A stretch of DNA of 64,000 nucleotides. Origin: JBBDYH01 sp040901795 (GTDB lineage Bacteria; Planctomycetota; Planctomycetia; Pirellulales; JALHPA01). The translations under genes were made by a program, and so were the position numbers. The notes under the pieces are model-generated. The model had not been told where the DNA came from, did no database searches, and saw only the letters and a program-made list of their open reading frames with translations. Of this stretch, positions 1 to 7,600 are shown in pieces. Where the stretch lies: positions 17,152 through 81,151 of the forward strand of contig JBBDYH010000135.1 of the NCBI GenBank assembly GCA_040901795.1. Direction: 5' to 3'. The stretch's first letter is position 1; each line of letters begins with the position of its first letter.

Positions 1-789
1 AAAGTCGCGCAGGATGGCCTCGTGTCCGCCGTCGCCCAGGTCGGCCGGGACAAAGTGCTTGAGCGCCTCCTCATCGACGTGCTTGGCGCGTTTGAGACCT
101 TTGGGCGAGCGGTAATCCTTGATGTGGATCCAGCCCAGCCCCGGTTTCATCGCCTGGTACTGCTCGAAGGTCTCGCGCGGCGTGAACCCTTGTGTGATGA
201 TGTTCCCCGCGTCGAAGATCAGCACCAGCGCCGGATCGTTCACCTGCTTATAGATCTCGGCCATCAAATAGCCGTTCTGGCCGACGAGGTTCGCTTCGAC
301 TTCCAGGCCATAGGTCAGGTCCGAGCGGTGGCAGGCTTCGGCGATCTGGCCGATCTGATCGACCGCTTGCGGCAGATGAGGTTCGGGGTTGCTTCCCCGC
401 GGGTGATAGAACGAAAACCCGCGAATCAGCTTGGTTTCAAAGGCGTGCGCCAGTTCGCAGGCTCGGGCCACGTCTTTGGCGAGATACTTCTTGAACGGCA
501 CATAGGCGTTCTTGGTGCCGTCGGGTTTATCGACCAGCTTTACTTTGCCGATGGGCGAGCCGATGCAGGTGACGTTCAGTCCGTATTCGTCCTCCAGGTG
601 GCGGATCTTCTGGATCTCGGCCGTGCTGAGCTTCATCACGTTCTTGATGCCGCGGCCGGCATCAATGAACCGCAGGCTGTAATACTGGAGTCCAAGCGCG
701 GCAAACGCTGCGAACTGCTGCACGGCGGTCTTCTGGTTCGCCGCTTCATCGCCAAAGCCGGAAAGGATGACCTGCGGGTTTTCGGGCAT
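1..789 (-). CDS. sugar phosphate isomerase/epimerase (TIM-barrel), 3' end cut by window
   Basis: The minus strand is open from ATG at 789 to the window edge (263 codons, no stop), so the C-terminus lies outside. The start reads MPENPQVILSGFGDEA. Further in are stretches typical of xylose-isomerase-like TIM-barrel proteins: YSLRFIDAGRGIKNVMKLS near residues 40-60, GLEVEANLVGQNGY around 160, LIFDAGNI around 190, and WIHIKDYR near 230. The acidic/His residues in EVEAN, FDAGN and HIKD fit the family metal site. Such enzymes act on sugars or inositol derivatives in the cytosol; the substrate cannot be read from sequence. It is codirectional with queF upstream but separated by a repeat. An opposite-strand reading frame over the same DNA is a shadow. 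Confidence 0.85.
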   Translation of the reverse strand, partial: MPENPQVILSGFGDEAANQKTAVQQFAAFAALGLQYYSLRFIDAGRGIKNVMKLSTAEIQKIRHLEDEYGLNVTCIGSPIGKVKLVDKPDGTKNAYVPFKKYLAKDVARACELAHAFETKLIRGFSFYHPRGSNPEPHLPQAVDQIGQIAEACHRSDLTYGLEVEANLVGQNGYLMAEIYKQVNDPALVLIFDAGNIITQGFTPRETFEQYQAMKPGLGWIHIKDYRSPKGLKRAKHVDEEALKHFVPADLGDGGHEAILRDF

Positions 790-873
790 GAGGGCGCTCG
801 TGGGTGGCCTGAGGGTGATCGGCCATTGTGCGGCGGATCAGGCGTGGCTGCAAGGGGCGGGCGGGAAGCCCGA

Positions 874-1015
874 ATCACGAAATCCGAATGACGAACGAAA
901 TCCGAATGACGAATGACGAGCGTGGGCCGACCGGTCAGCAGTCGCCTTTATTTGTCATTCGGAATTCGTGTCGCCGCGGCGACTTTCGTCATTCGAGCTT
1001 CGTCATTTGTCATTG
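874..1015. repeat. inverted pair of CGAATGA-type heptamer arrays
   Basis: The left arm (about 874-923) repeats CGAATGA/CGAAATC units. The right arm (about 954-1015) carries the complement (TCATTCG, TTCGTCATT). The two arms can pair into a long imperfect hairpin. The right arm also contains the 14-bp palindrome GTCGCCGCGGCGAC at 970-983. The 3' end of queF runs into this element. Confidence 0.8.
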
Positions 1016-1367
1016 CTGCCACGTGCGTCGCCGTCACCGTCGTCGAAATTCCCCCCCGCGGCGTGAATGAAGCCACCAGCGTCATCCGGCGTGGCTGCAA
1101 TACGGCCACCAGGTCGTCGAGGATGCGGTTCGTTACGTGCTCGTAGAAGATGCCCTCGTTGCGAAACCGTTGGAGGTACAACTTGAGGCTCTTCAGCTCG
1201 ACGCACTTCTCGGCGGGTGTATACGTGAACGTCAACGTGCCGAAATCGGGTTGTCCCGTCTTGGGACAGACGCTGGTAAACTCCGGGCAAACGATGTTGA
1301 TCTCATAGTCGCGCCCCGGGTACTGGTTGGCGAAGGTCTCGAGTGTGTCGCGGAAGTTGTCGGACAA
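948..1367 (-). CDS. queF: NADPH-dependent 7-cyano-7-deazaguanine (preQ0) reductase
   Basis: QueF reduces the nitrile of preQ0 to the amine of preQ1 in queuosine tRNA modification. The 139-aa protein has the short (unimodular) layout. It carries CPEFTSVCPKTGQPDF with the nucleophilic Cys34 and Asp41, then ELKSLKLYLQRFRNEG (NADPH/substrate region) and FTPRGGIS near 101-108. The start is a TTG at 1367, chosen because a clear Shine-Dalgarno (AAGGAG) lies 7 nt upstream and no ATG fits. The last ~25 residues (after TATHV) are encoded by the heptamer repeat and the GTCGCCGCGGCGAC palindrome, so the family's own C-terminus seems overwritten or extended. It is divergent from queC/queE across a 147-bp gap. 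Confidence 0.93.
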   Translation of the reverse strand: MSDNFRDTLETFANQYPGRDYEINIVCPEFTSVCPKTGQPDFGTLTFTYTPAEKCVELKSLKLYLQRFRNEGIFYEHVTNRILDDLVAVLQPRRMTLVASFTPRGGISTTVTATHVAAMTNDEARMTKVAAATRIPNDK

Positions 1368-1413
1368 AGTGCGTCTCCTTTTCTCAGTGTCCTCATTGTG
1401 GCATGATCAACTT

Positions 1414-1512
1414 GTGTAGGGAACGGCCTCCGTGCCGTTCCGTTGGGCTAATCGGGTTGGCAATATGTATTGGCGATTCCGGAACGCCACTGAGGGCGTT
1501 CCCTACAGAACA
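1414..1512. repeat. GTAGGGAACG paired inverted repeat upstream of queC
   Basis: The left arm GTAGGGAACGGCCTCCGTGC and the right arm ending GGGCGTTCCCTAC flank about 45 bp and are inverted copies. A second copy in the opposite orientation is at 22813-22911. It fills nearly the whole space between the divergent queF and queC genes and ends 2-3 bp before the queC ATG. Confidence 0.75.
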
Positions 1513-1514
1513 CT

Positions 1515-2246
1515 ATGTCGCAACTTCGACGTGCCATTGTTCTCCTCTCGGGCGGCCTCGATTCCGCCACTACGGCGGCCATTGCGCGGGCCGAGGGGTA
1601 CGACCTCTTCGCGTTGTCATTCGACTACGGCCAGCGGCATCGGTTTGAGCTGGAGGCGGCGCGGCGTGTCGCAGCGGCGATCGGTGTCTGCGAGCATCGC
1701 GTAGTGACGATCGATCTTGCGCAGTTTGGCGGCAGTGCGCTCACTACCGACGTAGCCGTGCCCAAGGACCGCGGCGACGACGCCATGCACACCGGCATCC
1801 CGATCACGTATGTGCCGGCGCGCAACACGGTGTTTCTGGCGCTGGCGCTGGCCTACGCCGAGGTGACCGGCGCGGCGGATATCTTCATTGGCGTCAACTC
1901 CATCGACTACAGCGGCTATCCAGACTGCCGACCGGAGTTCATCTCGGCGTTTGAGCGCGTGGCCAACCTGGGCACGAAGGCGGGCGTCGAAGGGGAGTTG
2001 CAGTTCAAAATCCACATGCCACTGGTGCTCTTGACCAAGGCCGAGATCATCCGCCGTGGCGTGGAGCTTGGTGTCGAATACTCTCTGACGCACAGTTGTT
2101 ACGACCCAGATGAGCAGGGCAGGGCGTGCGGGCGATGCGATTCATGCCAGCTTCGCCGGCGCGGTTTCGCGGAGGCGGGGATACCTGATCCGACGATCTA
2201 CAAGGAGATATGGGGATACGGAGGGAGATATGGGGATGTAGAGTAG
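1515..2246 (+). CDS. queC: 7-cyano-7-deazaguanine synthase
   Basis: QueC converts 7-carboxy-7-deazaguanine to preQ0 using ATP and ammonia. The 243-aa protein has the PP-loop SGGLDS at residues 12-17 and the family motif YVPARNTVF. It also has four zinc ligands Cys195, Cys205, Cys208 and Cys211, in the CxxCxxC arrangement near the C-terminus. ATG at 1515 begins the conserved core directly. No Shine-Dalgarno is visible because a repeat abuts the start. The last ~10 residues (GYGGRYGDVE) come from a heptamer array, slightly lengthening the protein relative to the family. queE follows on the same strand, which fits joint expression. Confidence 0.96.
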   Translation: MSQLRRAIVLLSGGLDSATTAAIARAEGYDLFALSFDYGQRHRFELEAARRVAAAIGVCEHRVVTIDLAQFGGSALTTDVAVPKDRGDDAMHTGIPITYVPARNTVFLALALAYAEVTGAADIFIGVNSIDYSGYPDCRPEFISAFERVANLGTKAGVEGELQFKIHMPLVLLTKAEIIRRGVELGVEYSLTHSCYDPDEQGRACGRCDSCQLRRRGFAEAGIPDPTIYKEIWGYGGRYGDVE

Positions 2247-2330
2247 AGTGCCGCGATGTGGCCTCGGTGCGTACACTTAAGAATCGAATATCGTCCCATC
2301 TCCCTCGTCATCCCCCAATCTCCTTGAGAA
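2207..2330. repeat. inverted pair of GGAGATA/GGGGATA heptamer arrays
   Basis: The left arm (about 2207-2241) is built of GAGATAT/GGGGATA/CGGAGGG units. The right arm (about 2293-2330) is its complement (ATCTCCCTCGTCATCCCCC). The spacer is about 50 bp. The element covers the end of queC and the region before queE. A related pair is at 51800-51925. Confidence 0.8.
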
Positions 2331-3010
2331 TCGCCGAAATCTACAAATCGCTCCAAGGCGAAGGCCGCCTGACCGGCACGGAGAGCATCTTCTTGCGCAC
2401 CAGCGGCTGTAACCTGCGGTGCTGGTTTTGCGATACACTGTACACGTCGTGGGCGGCGGAAGGGGACGATCTATCGGTCGAAGAGATCCTCCGGCAGGTC
2501 GAGAAGCACGACTCCGGGCACGTGGTGGTGACGGGTGGCGAGCCAATGCTGTTTGCCGAACTGATTCCGTTCGCACAACAGCTTCGTGCCGCGGGTCGAC
2601 ACATCACGATTGAAACCGCTGGCACACTCTACCTGCCTGTGGCGTGTGACCTGATGTCGATCAGCCCAAAGCTCGCCAACTCGACGCCGCCCGCCGAGCG
2701 CGATGAGCGCTGGCATCGCCGCCACGAGCGGTCGCGGCACGTACCCCAGGTTATCCGAGCGCTCGTTCGCGAGTACGAACATCAGTTAAAGTTTGTCGTG
2801 GATTCACCGGCCGACTGCCGGGCGGTCGATCAGTACCTAAAGGAGTTTCCGGAAATCCGCCGCGAGAACGTAATGCTGATGCCGCAGGGGACCGACCGTG
2901 GAACGCTTGCGCAACACGAAACCTGGCTAAAGCCTTACTGCCAGGCGCACGGCCTGAGCTACTGCCCGCGCAAGCACATCGAGTGGTGGGGGCACCGGCG
3001 GGGAGTGTGA
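2324..3010 (+). CDS. queE: 7-carboxy-7-deazaguanine synthase (radical SAM)
   Basis: QueE rearranges 6-carboxy-tetrahydropterin to 7-carboxy-7-deazaguanine. The conserved part begins LRIAEIYKSLQGEG and carries the radical-SAM cluster motif CNLRCWFC (C-x3-C-x2-C). It then has VVVTGGEPML and ISPKLANSTP, and ends with the family-like region containing YCPRKHIEWWG. The frame is open back to an ATG at 2210, overlapping queC. That upstream part is translated repeat, so the start is probably the TTG at 2324 (228 aa) or the GTG at 2267. No queD (6-carboxy-tetrahydropterin synthase) is visible in the window. Confidence 0.92.
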   Translation: MRIAEIYKSLQGEGRLTGTESIFLRTSGCNLRCWFCDTLYTSWAAEGDDLSVEEILRQVEKHDSGHVVVTGGEPMLFAELIPFAQQLRAAGRHITIETAGTLYLPVACDLMSISPKLANSTPPAERDERWHRRHERSRHVPQVIRALVREYEHQLKFVVDSPADCRAVDQYLKEFPEIRRENVMLMPQGTDRGTLAQHETWLKPYCQAHGLSYCPRKHIEWWGHRRGV

Positions 3011-3013
3011 CTG

Positions 3014-3136
3014 TTTGGAGTGCGATGACTTGTCCTCGCTTTGGATTTCCAATCGCGGCCGAATAACAACTGACTGCGACTACCTGAATCGGCGCGGATT
3101 GAAATCCAAAGCGGCAACCAGTCGCCGCACTCCAAA
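3014..3136. repeat. 123-bp imperfect hairpin element
   Basis: TTTGGAGTGCG at 3014-3024 pairs with CGCACTCCAAA at 3126-3136. An inner arm CGCTTTGGATTTCCAAT pairs with ATTGAAATCCAAAGCG. It occupies the whole gap between the convergent queE and the minus-strand gene ending at 3137, so it may act as a bidirectional terminator; that role is inferred. Confidence 0.75.
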
Positions 3137-3475
3137 TCACTCCAGCAGCTCCCCAATTTCGCGCACCGCGACCGCCAGCGACCTCGAAGCCATCTGGAAA
3201 TTGGTGTGCGTCGAGATGTCGGATTGTTCGGCGACAAACCGCTCGGTGATCCGCTTGAGCTTCGCGAACTTCTTGTGGGCCAGCTTGAGATACGCCTCGG
3301 CGTTCTGGTTCTTCCATGGCTCGCCGAGGGCCAGCATGTAGTCGTACAGCTCACGATGTACGTCGCGTAGCTCTTCGATCTCCTCGGCTTCCTCCGAATG
3401 CTTGAGGAAGGTGCGCACCATCCAGATGTGGCTCAATAGCTCGTCGACGCGGGTCATGCGCTCGTGGGGCGACAT
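3137..3475 (-). CDS. conserved small helical protein, function unknown
   Basis: This 112-aa protein starts MSPHERMTRVDELLSH and is rich in charged helix-forming residues (EEAEEIEELRDVHREL, AYLKLAHKKFAKLKRI). It has no signal peptide or membrane segment and no motif I can name. The frame extends 15 codons further upstream, but that part is a translated palindromic repeat, so the ATG at 3475 is preferred (MTRV at codon 7 is the alternative). It is the last gene of the minus-strand run from 9988 and may be cotranscribed with the transporter gene upstream. Confidence 0.7.
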   Translation of the reverse strand: MSPHERMTRVDELLSHIWMVRTFLKHSEEAEEIEELRDVHRELYDYMLALGEPWKNQNAEAYLKLAHKKFAKLKRITERFVAEQSDISTHTNFQMASRSLAVAVREIGELLE

Positions 3476-3490
3476 ACGTGTTCGCGAGCG

Positions 3491-3524
3491 TGTGGCACTG
3501 CTCGCGGCGAGCAGTGGCACACGT
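3491..3524. repeat. dispersed palindrome, copy A (CACTGCTCGC-N-GCGAGCAGTG)
   Basis: A perfect 10-bp inverted repeat with a 1-nt centre lies at 3496-3516, flanked by GTGG and GCAC. The same sequence occurs at 23941-23961 and 26031-26051. It lies just upstream of the 112-aa gene and could form a strong hairpin in its leader. Confidence 0.85.
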
Positions 3525-3551
3525 CACGAGTTGGTCCCTTGGTTGGCGATT

Positions 3552-4577
3552 CTAAGTCTTTGCCGCCTCTTTCGCATCTTCGGCGGGCTTCGAGGTCGGC
3601 GGGGCAGGGGGGTGTGCGTGCGCTGGACCGCGCGGGGCGAAGACCAACACGGTCACCGCGCCGATAATCACAATAATCAACCCAGCGATAAACGTGGGAC
3701 GAAGTTCGCCCACCCGATCGGCGGCCATCAGTGCGGCAAAGGTATTGATCACCGGCGCGCCGCCGAACACCAGCGGCATCACGTAGATCGGCTTGCCGCC
3801 GAAGTTGAAGGCCAGGATGATGCCGATCGCGCCGATCGCGCCCGCCGCTCCGCCTGCCAGGCTCCAAAGTGTACCGCGGAATGTCCACTCGCCCGGGTCG
3901 CCCACCAGTGGCATCAACAGCAGCGGCAACACCACCGCAATCACCAAATAAGCGAGGCCGACACAAATCAGCGGCCGCAATCGGCTGCCTTGCATAGCCA
4001 TTTGCCCCTTGTGCAAGACCGGCCCATAGACGCCCCACGAAATCGCCGTCAATGCGATGGCGCCGACAATTCTTAACCAATCTAGGACGGTCAGTTCGGC
4101 GGCGGCTTGTGCGGCTTGCGGCGCTGGCTTGAAAATGAGCACCATTGCGGCGCCGGCGATCACCAGGATCAGCCCGGCCAAGAACATGGGATTTGTGCGG
4201 AACGATCGTCCCATATACATTGTGGTGAACGTATTGATTGCCGGCGCACAGCCGAAGACCAGCGGCATCACATAAACCGGCCGGCCGCCGAACGTCAGTG
4301 CCAGGATCACACCCAGTGCCCCCAGCGCACCGACGGCCCCCGCGATCAGGCTCCAAGTCGTGCCGGTCGCGGTCCACTTTCCTGTCTCGCCGTTCAGATA
4401 GAGCCACACCAAGGGCGCCAGCACGGCCAAGAGAAAATACGCCAGACCCACGCAGATGAAAGGCCTCAATCGGCTCTCGAGCATTTCGTGCTGTCCCACG
4501 TGCAGCACGACGCCGTACACGCCCCAGCAGAAGGCGGTCAATACGATCGACATGGGAACGGCAAGCAACGATGCCAT
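3552..4577 (-). CDS. internally duplicated DMT/EamA-like membrane transporter
   Basis: This 341-aa, strongly hydrophobic protein of about ten membrane segments consists of two halves that repeat each other. Half 1 (about 5-150) contains WGVYGVVLHVGQ, SRLRPFICVGLAY and GRPVYVMPLVFGCAPAINTF. Half 2 (about 180-315) contains WGVYGPVLHKGQ, SRLRPLICVGLAY and GKPIYVMPLVFGGAPVINTF. This resembles the two-repeat design of drug/metabolite transporters, but the halves are unusually alike. A Pro/Ala/Lys-rich cytoplasmic tail follows. ATG 4577 is chosen; ATG at codon 9 is an alternative. It follows the FtsX-type permease gene on the same strand. The substrate is unknown. Confidence 0.75.
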   Translation of the reverse strand: MASLLAVPMSIVLTAFCWGVYGVVLHVGQHEMLESRLRPFICVGLAYFLLAVLAPLVWLYLNGETGKWTATGTTWSLIAGAVGALGALGVILALTFGGRPVYVMPLVFGCAPAINTFTTMYMGRSFRTNPMFLAGLILVIAGAAMVLIFKPAPQAAQAAAELTVLDWLRIVGAIALTAISWGVYGPVLHKGQMAMQGSRLRPLICVGLAYLVIAVVLPLLLMPLVGDPGEWTFRGTLWSLAGGAAGAIGAIGIILAFNFGGKPIYVMPLVFGGAPVINTFAALMAADRVGELRPTFIAGLIIVIIGAVTVLVFAPRGPAHAHPPAPPTSKPAEDAKEAAKT

Positions 4578-4632
4578 GCGGGCGTGTCTCCGGGAGGACG
4601 GCGGGTGGAAAGCGATCAGTTTAGCAGGAGCG

Positions 4633-4655
4633 AGCTAAAGCTTGAACTCCAACGG
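4633..4655. repeat. AGCTTGAACTCCAA single arm
   Basis: The sequence GAGCTAAAGCTTGAACTCCAAC abuts the stop of the large permease. The same arm occurs at 12233-12305 (as a hairpin) and, inverted, at 15439-15463. Confidence 0.6.
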
Positions 4656-7600
4656 CTACTCACCGCGCAGCCCCTCTAGCAGTGGCGCCCGAATCGTCGC
4701 CCGCACCGCAACGAGGCCCGCCAACAGACCCACGGCGAGCACCAGCGCCAGTGTGCCGGCCAACGACAGCCAGGGGATCGAGGCGTCCCCCTGGAGGAGG
4801 TTGGGCAGTATCGCGACCAGCGCCGCGAGAACGCCCGTGCCCAATCCGAAGCAGAGCAAGGCGGCGTTTTCGAGCATTACCAGCCGACCTAAGCGGCGGC
4901 GGCGGAAGCCCGTAGCGCGCAAGAGAGCAAATTCGCCGCGGCGCTCCAGGACATTGCGAAGCTGGACCGTCGCCAGACCAAAAGTGCCCAGCAGCAAACC
5001 GAGGCCGCCGAGGCTTTGGAACGTTGAAAGATACGTGTTCTGCACGGCCATGAAGCTGGCCAGCCTGTCGCTGGTGCGCTCCACGTCAAAGCCGTAATCG
5101 GAGAGGGCCGATTCAAACGCCTGTCCCACTCGGTCGAGCTCGCGATCGGGGTTCTCGACGAAGAATTCAGGCGTCTCAATGAGAAACATGCGAAAGCCAT
5201 TCACGTCTGGAAAATGCAGGAAGAAGTAGTAATCGCCCATCAGTAGGTCGCCTTGGAAAACGCTGTTTTTCAACAGACCGACGACTTCCACCGGTATCTC
5301 GTTCCCCCGGCCATCTTCGATCGTAAAACGGTCCCCCACGCCGCTGAGGTGAAAACTGTACTTGGCTGTGTTTTCGTCAAGCACTACAGGCACAGGATTA
5401 TTTGGCTTGTCGTATTGGGGCACCCCCCCTTCGTCCGTTGGAATGTTGCTCTTCATCAACAGAAGCCAGGGATTCTCGCGCTCGCGCTCATCCTGCGCAG
5501 CCGTTTGCGACCAGACGAAGCGGCCCTGCTGCGACGGCGGACTAATGGACACGACTTTGGGCTGCTGCGGCTGGTACAGGTTCAAGCAGCTCGCGTCGTC
5601 TCCCGATTGGACGCGCAGCGGAATCACCGTTGCGCCGCCCACCGCGGCTTCATGGGCGTCGTCAAATCCCGCCTCGCTTCGGCCGGCCGCCGTGCTTAGG
5701 TCTTGATAGATCGGCTGGTCACTTTCGGCAATAAGTTGAAAGCCGCCGCTGCCGGTGTTCGGGTCGCCGATGTCGTCCGGTGGATCGAGGCGAAAGGCGC
5801 TGATGGCGACGATTAGAAACGTCGCCGTGGCAACCAGGCCGATTGTCAACGTGCTGCGCAAGGGCGCGCGAGCCCCATTGCGGACCGCCAGCCGCGCAAG
5901 CGATCCGCCGGAAGAGTGCGATATGAGCGAGCTGGAGCGGCGCTCGCTTCGCAGCGAATGCCAGACTGTCGTCAACAGCCCTCCAAGTACCAGTGCCCCC
6001 GAGCCTACGAACGCGCCGGCCTGTGCTTCGCCGGAAAGCTGCGTGGCGAACGTTAACACACCGACCGCAACGATGAGCATGGCGACGGCTAGGATCGGCG
6101 CCCAGGCGCGGCGGCCGCGGCGCGAGAATCGCTCTTCGGCGATTTGCCCGGCCAGCATCCGGCGAATTGAGGCTCGCCGCATCTGCCGCATTGACCACGC
6201 GATCGTAAGGACGGCAATCCATAAACCGACCGCGCACCCAATAACCAGGCTCAGCGGTGTGATGTAGAGATCGAGAAAGGGTGTGACAATCGCCGCGGTC
6301 CACCAGTGGTTCAGGCCGTAGATCATCAGCCAGGCGTAGCCGATGCCGCCCGCGACGCCGACGAGCGCTCCGACCGCGGCGACGATGGCCCCCTCGGCAA
6401 CGAGCAACCATCGCGTTTTGCGCTGGCTAATGCCAGTGGCCAAGAGCACGCCAATCTCTGCCGCACGCTGATCGACACCCAGCTTGAACAATAGGGCAAT
6501 CAGCATCACCGCCGCGGCGATGATGAAGAAGCTGAAGCCCAAAAACAAGAAGTTGAACGACGTCGTACCCGCCGCCGCTTCCAGCCCTTGGGCTTTGACC
6601 GGCAAGAACGTAAAACCCATCGATGCCGGATCGATCTCTTTCTCGACGCGTGCGGCCAACGACTCGACGGTCATTCCTTCGGTCGCGGGAATGCGAATGC
6701 TAGTAACCGCGCCGAAGCGGCTGCGCCACATCGACTGGCCAGTTGCGAGCGAAATGAACCCTTTGGGCGTGGCCTTGTACTCATCCCAATAGCGCTCGTC
6801 CTGATCATTAGGCTTGACGGTACGAACGCGCTTGGCGTCGTAGGGGAATGGCGGGTCCCAATTGGCAATGGACTCCTGGTCGGTGACGCCTTGCAGCTCG
6901 GGCGTAAAGTTCGGGTCGTTGGCGATGCCATCGAGCGGAACAACGCCGGCCAGTTTGAACGTTGCGCTCGTTTCATGGACACTGCCGTGAGTCGTCTCGG
7001 GCAGAAAAAAGTCGAGCGTGATCGGATCACCGATTTTCAGGTCCACTCCCTGATCGCGCATGTCGTCGGCCGCCCACGAGTTGAGGATGATTTCCGCATC
7101 GTTGGCGGTTTCCTCTTGGTCGAGCCGCGTGATCGTACGGCCATCGATTGTCGTGAGCGGTCCCAGCGGCGGCTCGCTGGTAAAGTCAACCGCCGCGATG
7201 GTCGAGTAGGGGATCTTCGCTTCCTTGCCGACCTTCGTGGCCTTGATGTAGTTCGCCAGATAGACAAGCACCGGCTGTGCTCCGTCCTTTGCGAAATCAC
7301 GCAAGATCGCCTGAGCCGCCGGAGGCTCGATTAGCATCCGCTCGCTGATGAAGTGGAAGTATCCGCGATCCGTTTTTTCGATTTGAATGCCGTAGTCGAC
7401 CAGCCGCGGCTGCAAAGCGCGTTCGAGCGCGGACTGACAATCGGTGTTCGACCCAGTTTCGCCGCCTTCGCTTACGCGGTCGGCCACGAACATGGCGTTC
7501 ACTTTGCCCGGCTGCTCAAGCAGGTCCTGCAGTGTCTCGACGTTCGTAAAAGCGTTGAAGACATTTTGCTGCGTCGGCCGCAGACCGAACCGGCCCAGAC

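Noticed and set aside
22..891. Long plus-strand reading frame
   Set aside because: The opposite strand encodes a clear sugar phosphate isomerase/epimerase; the plus frame has no domain and is a shadow.
1368..1514. preQ1 riboswitch between queF and queC
   Set aside because: The space is taken by a GTAGGGAACG inverted repeat found elsewhere; no preQ1 aptamer-like pseudoknot with an A-rich tail was visible.
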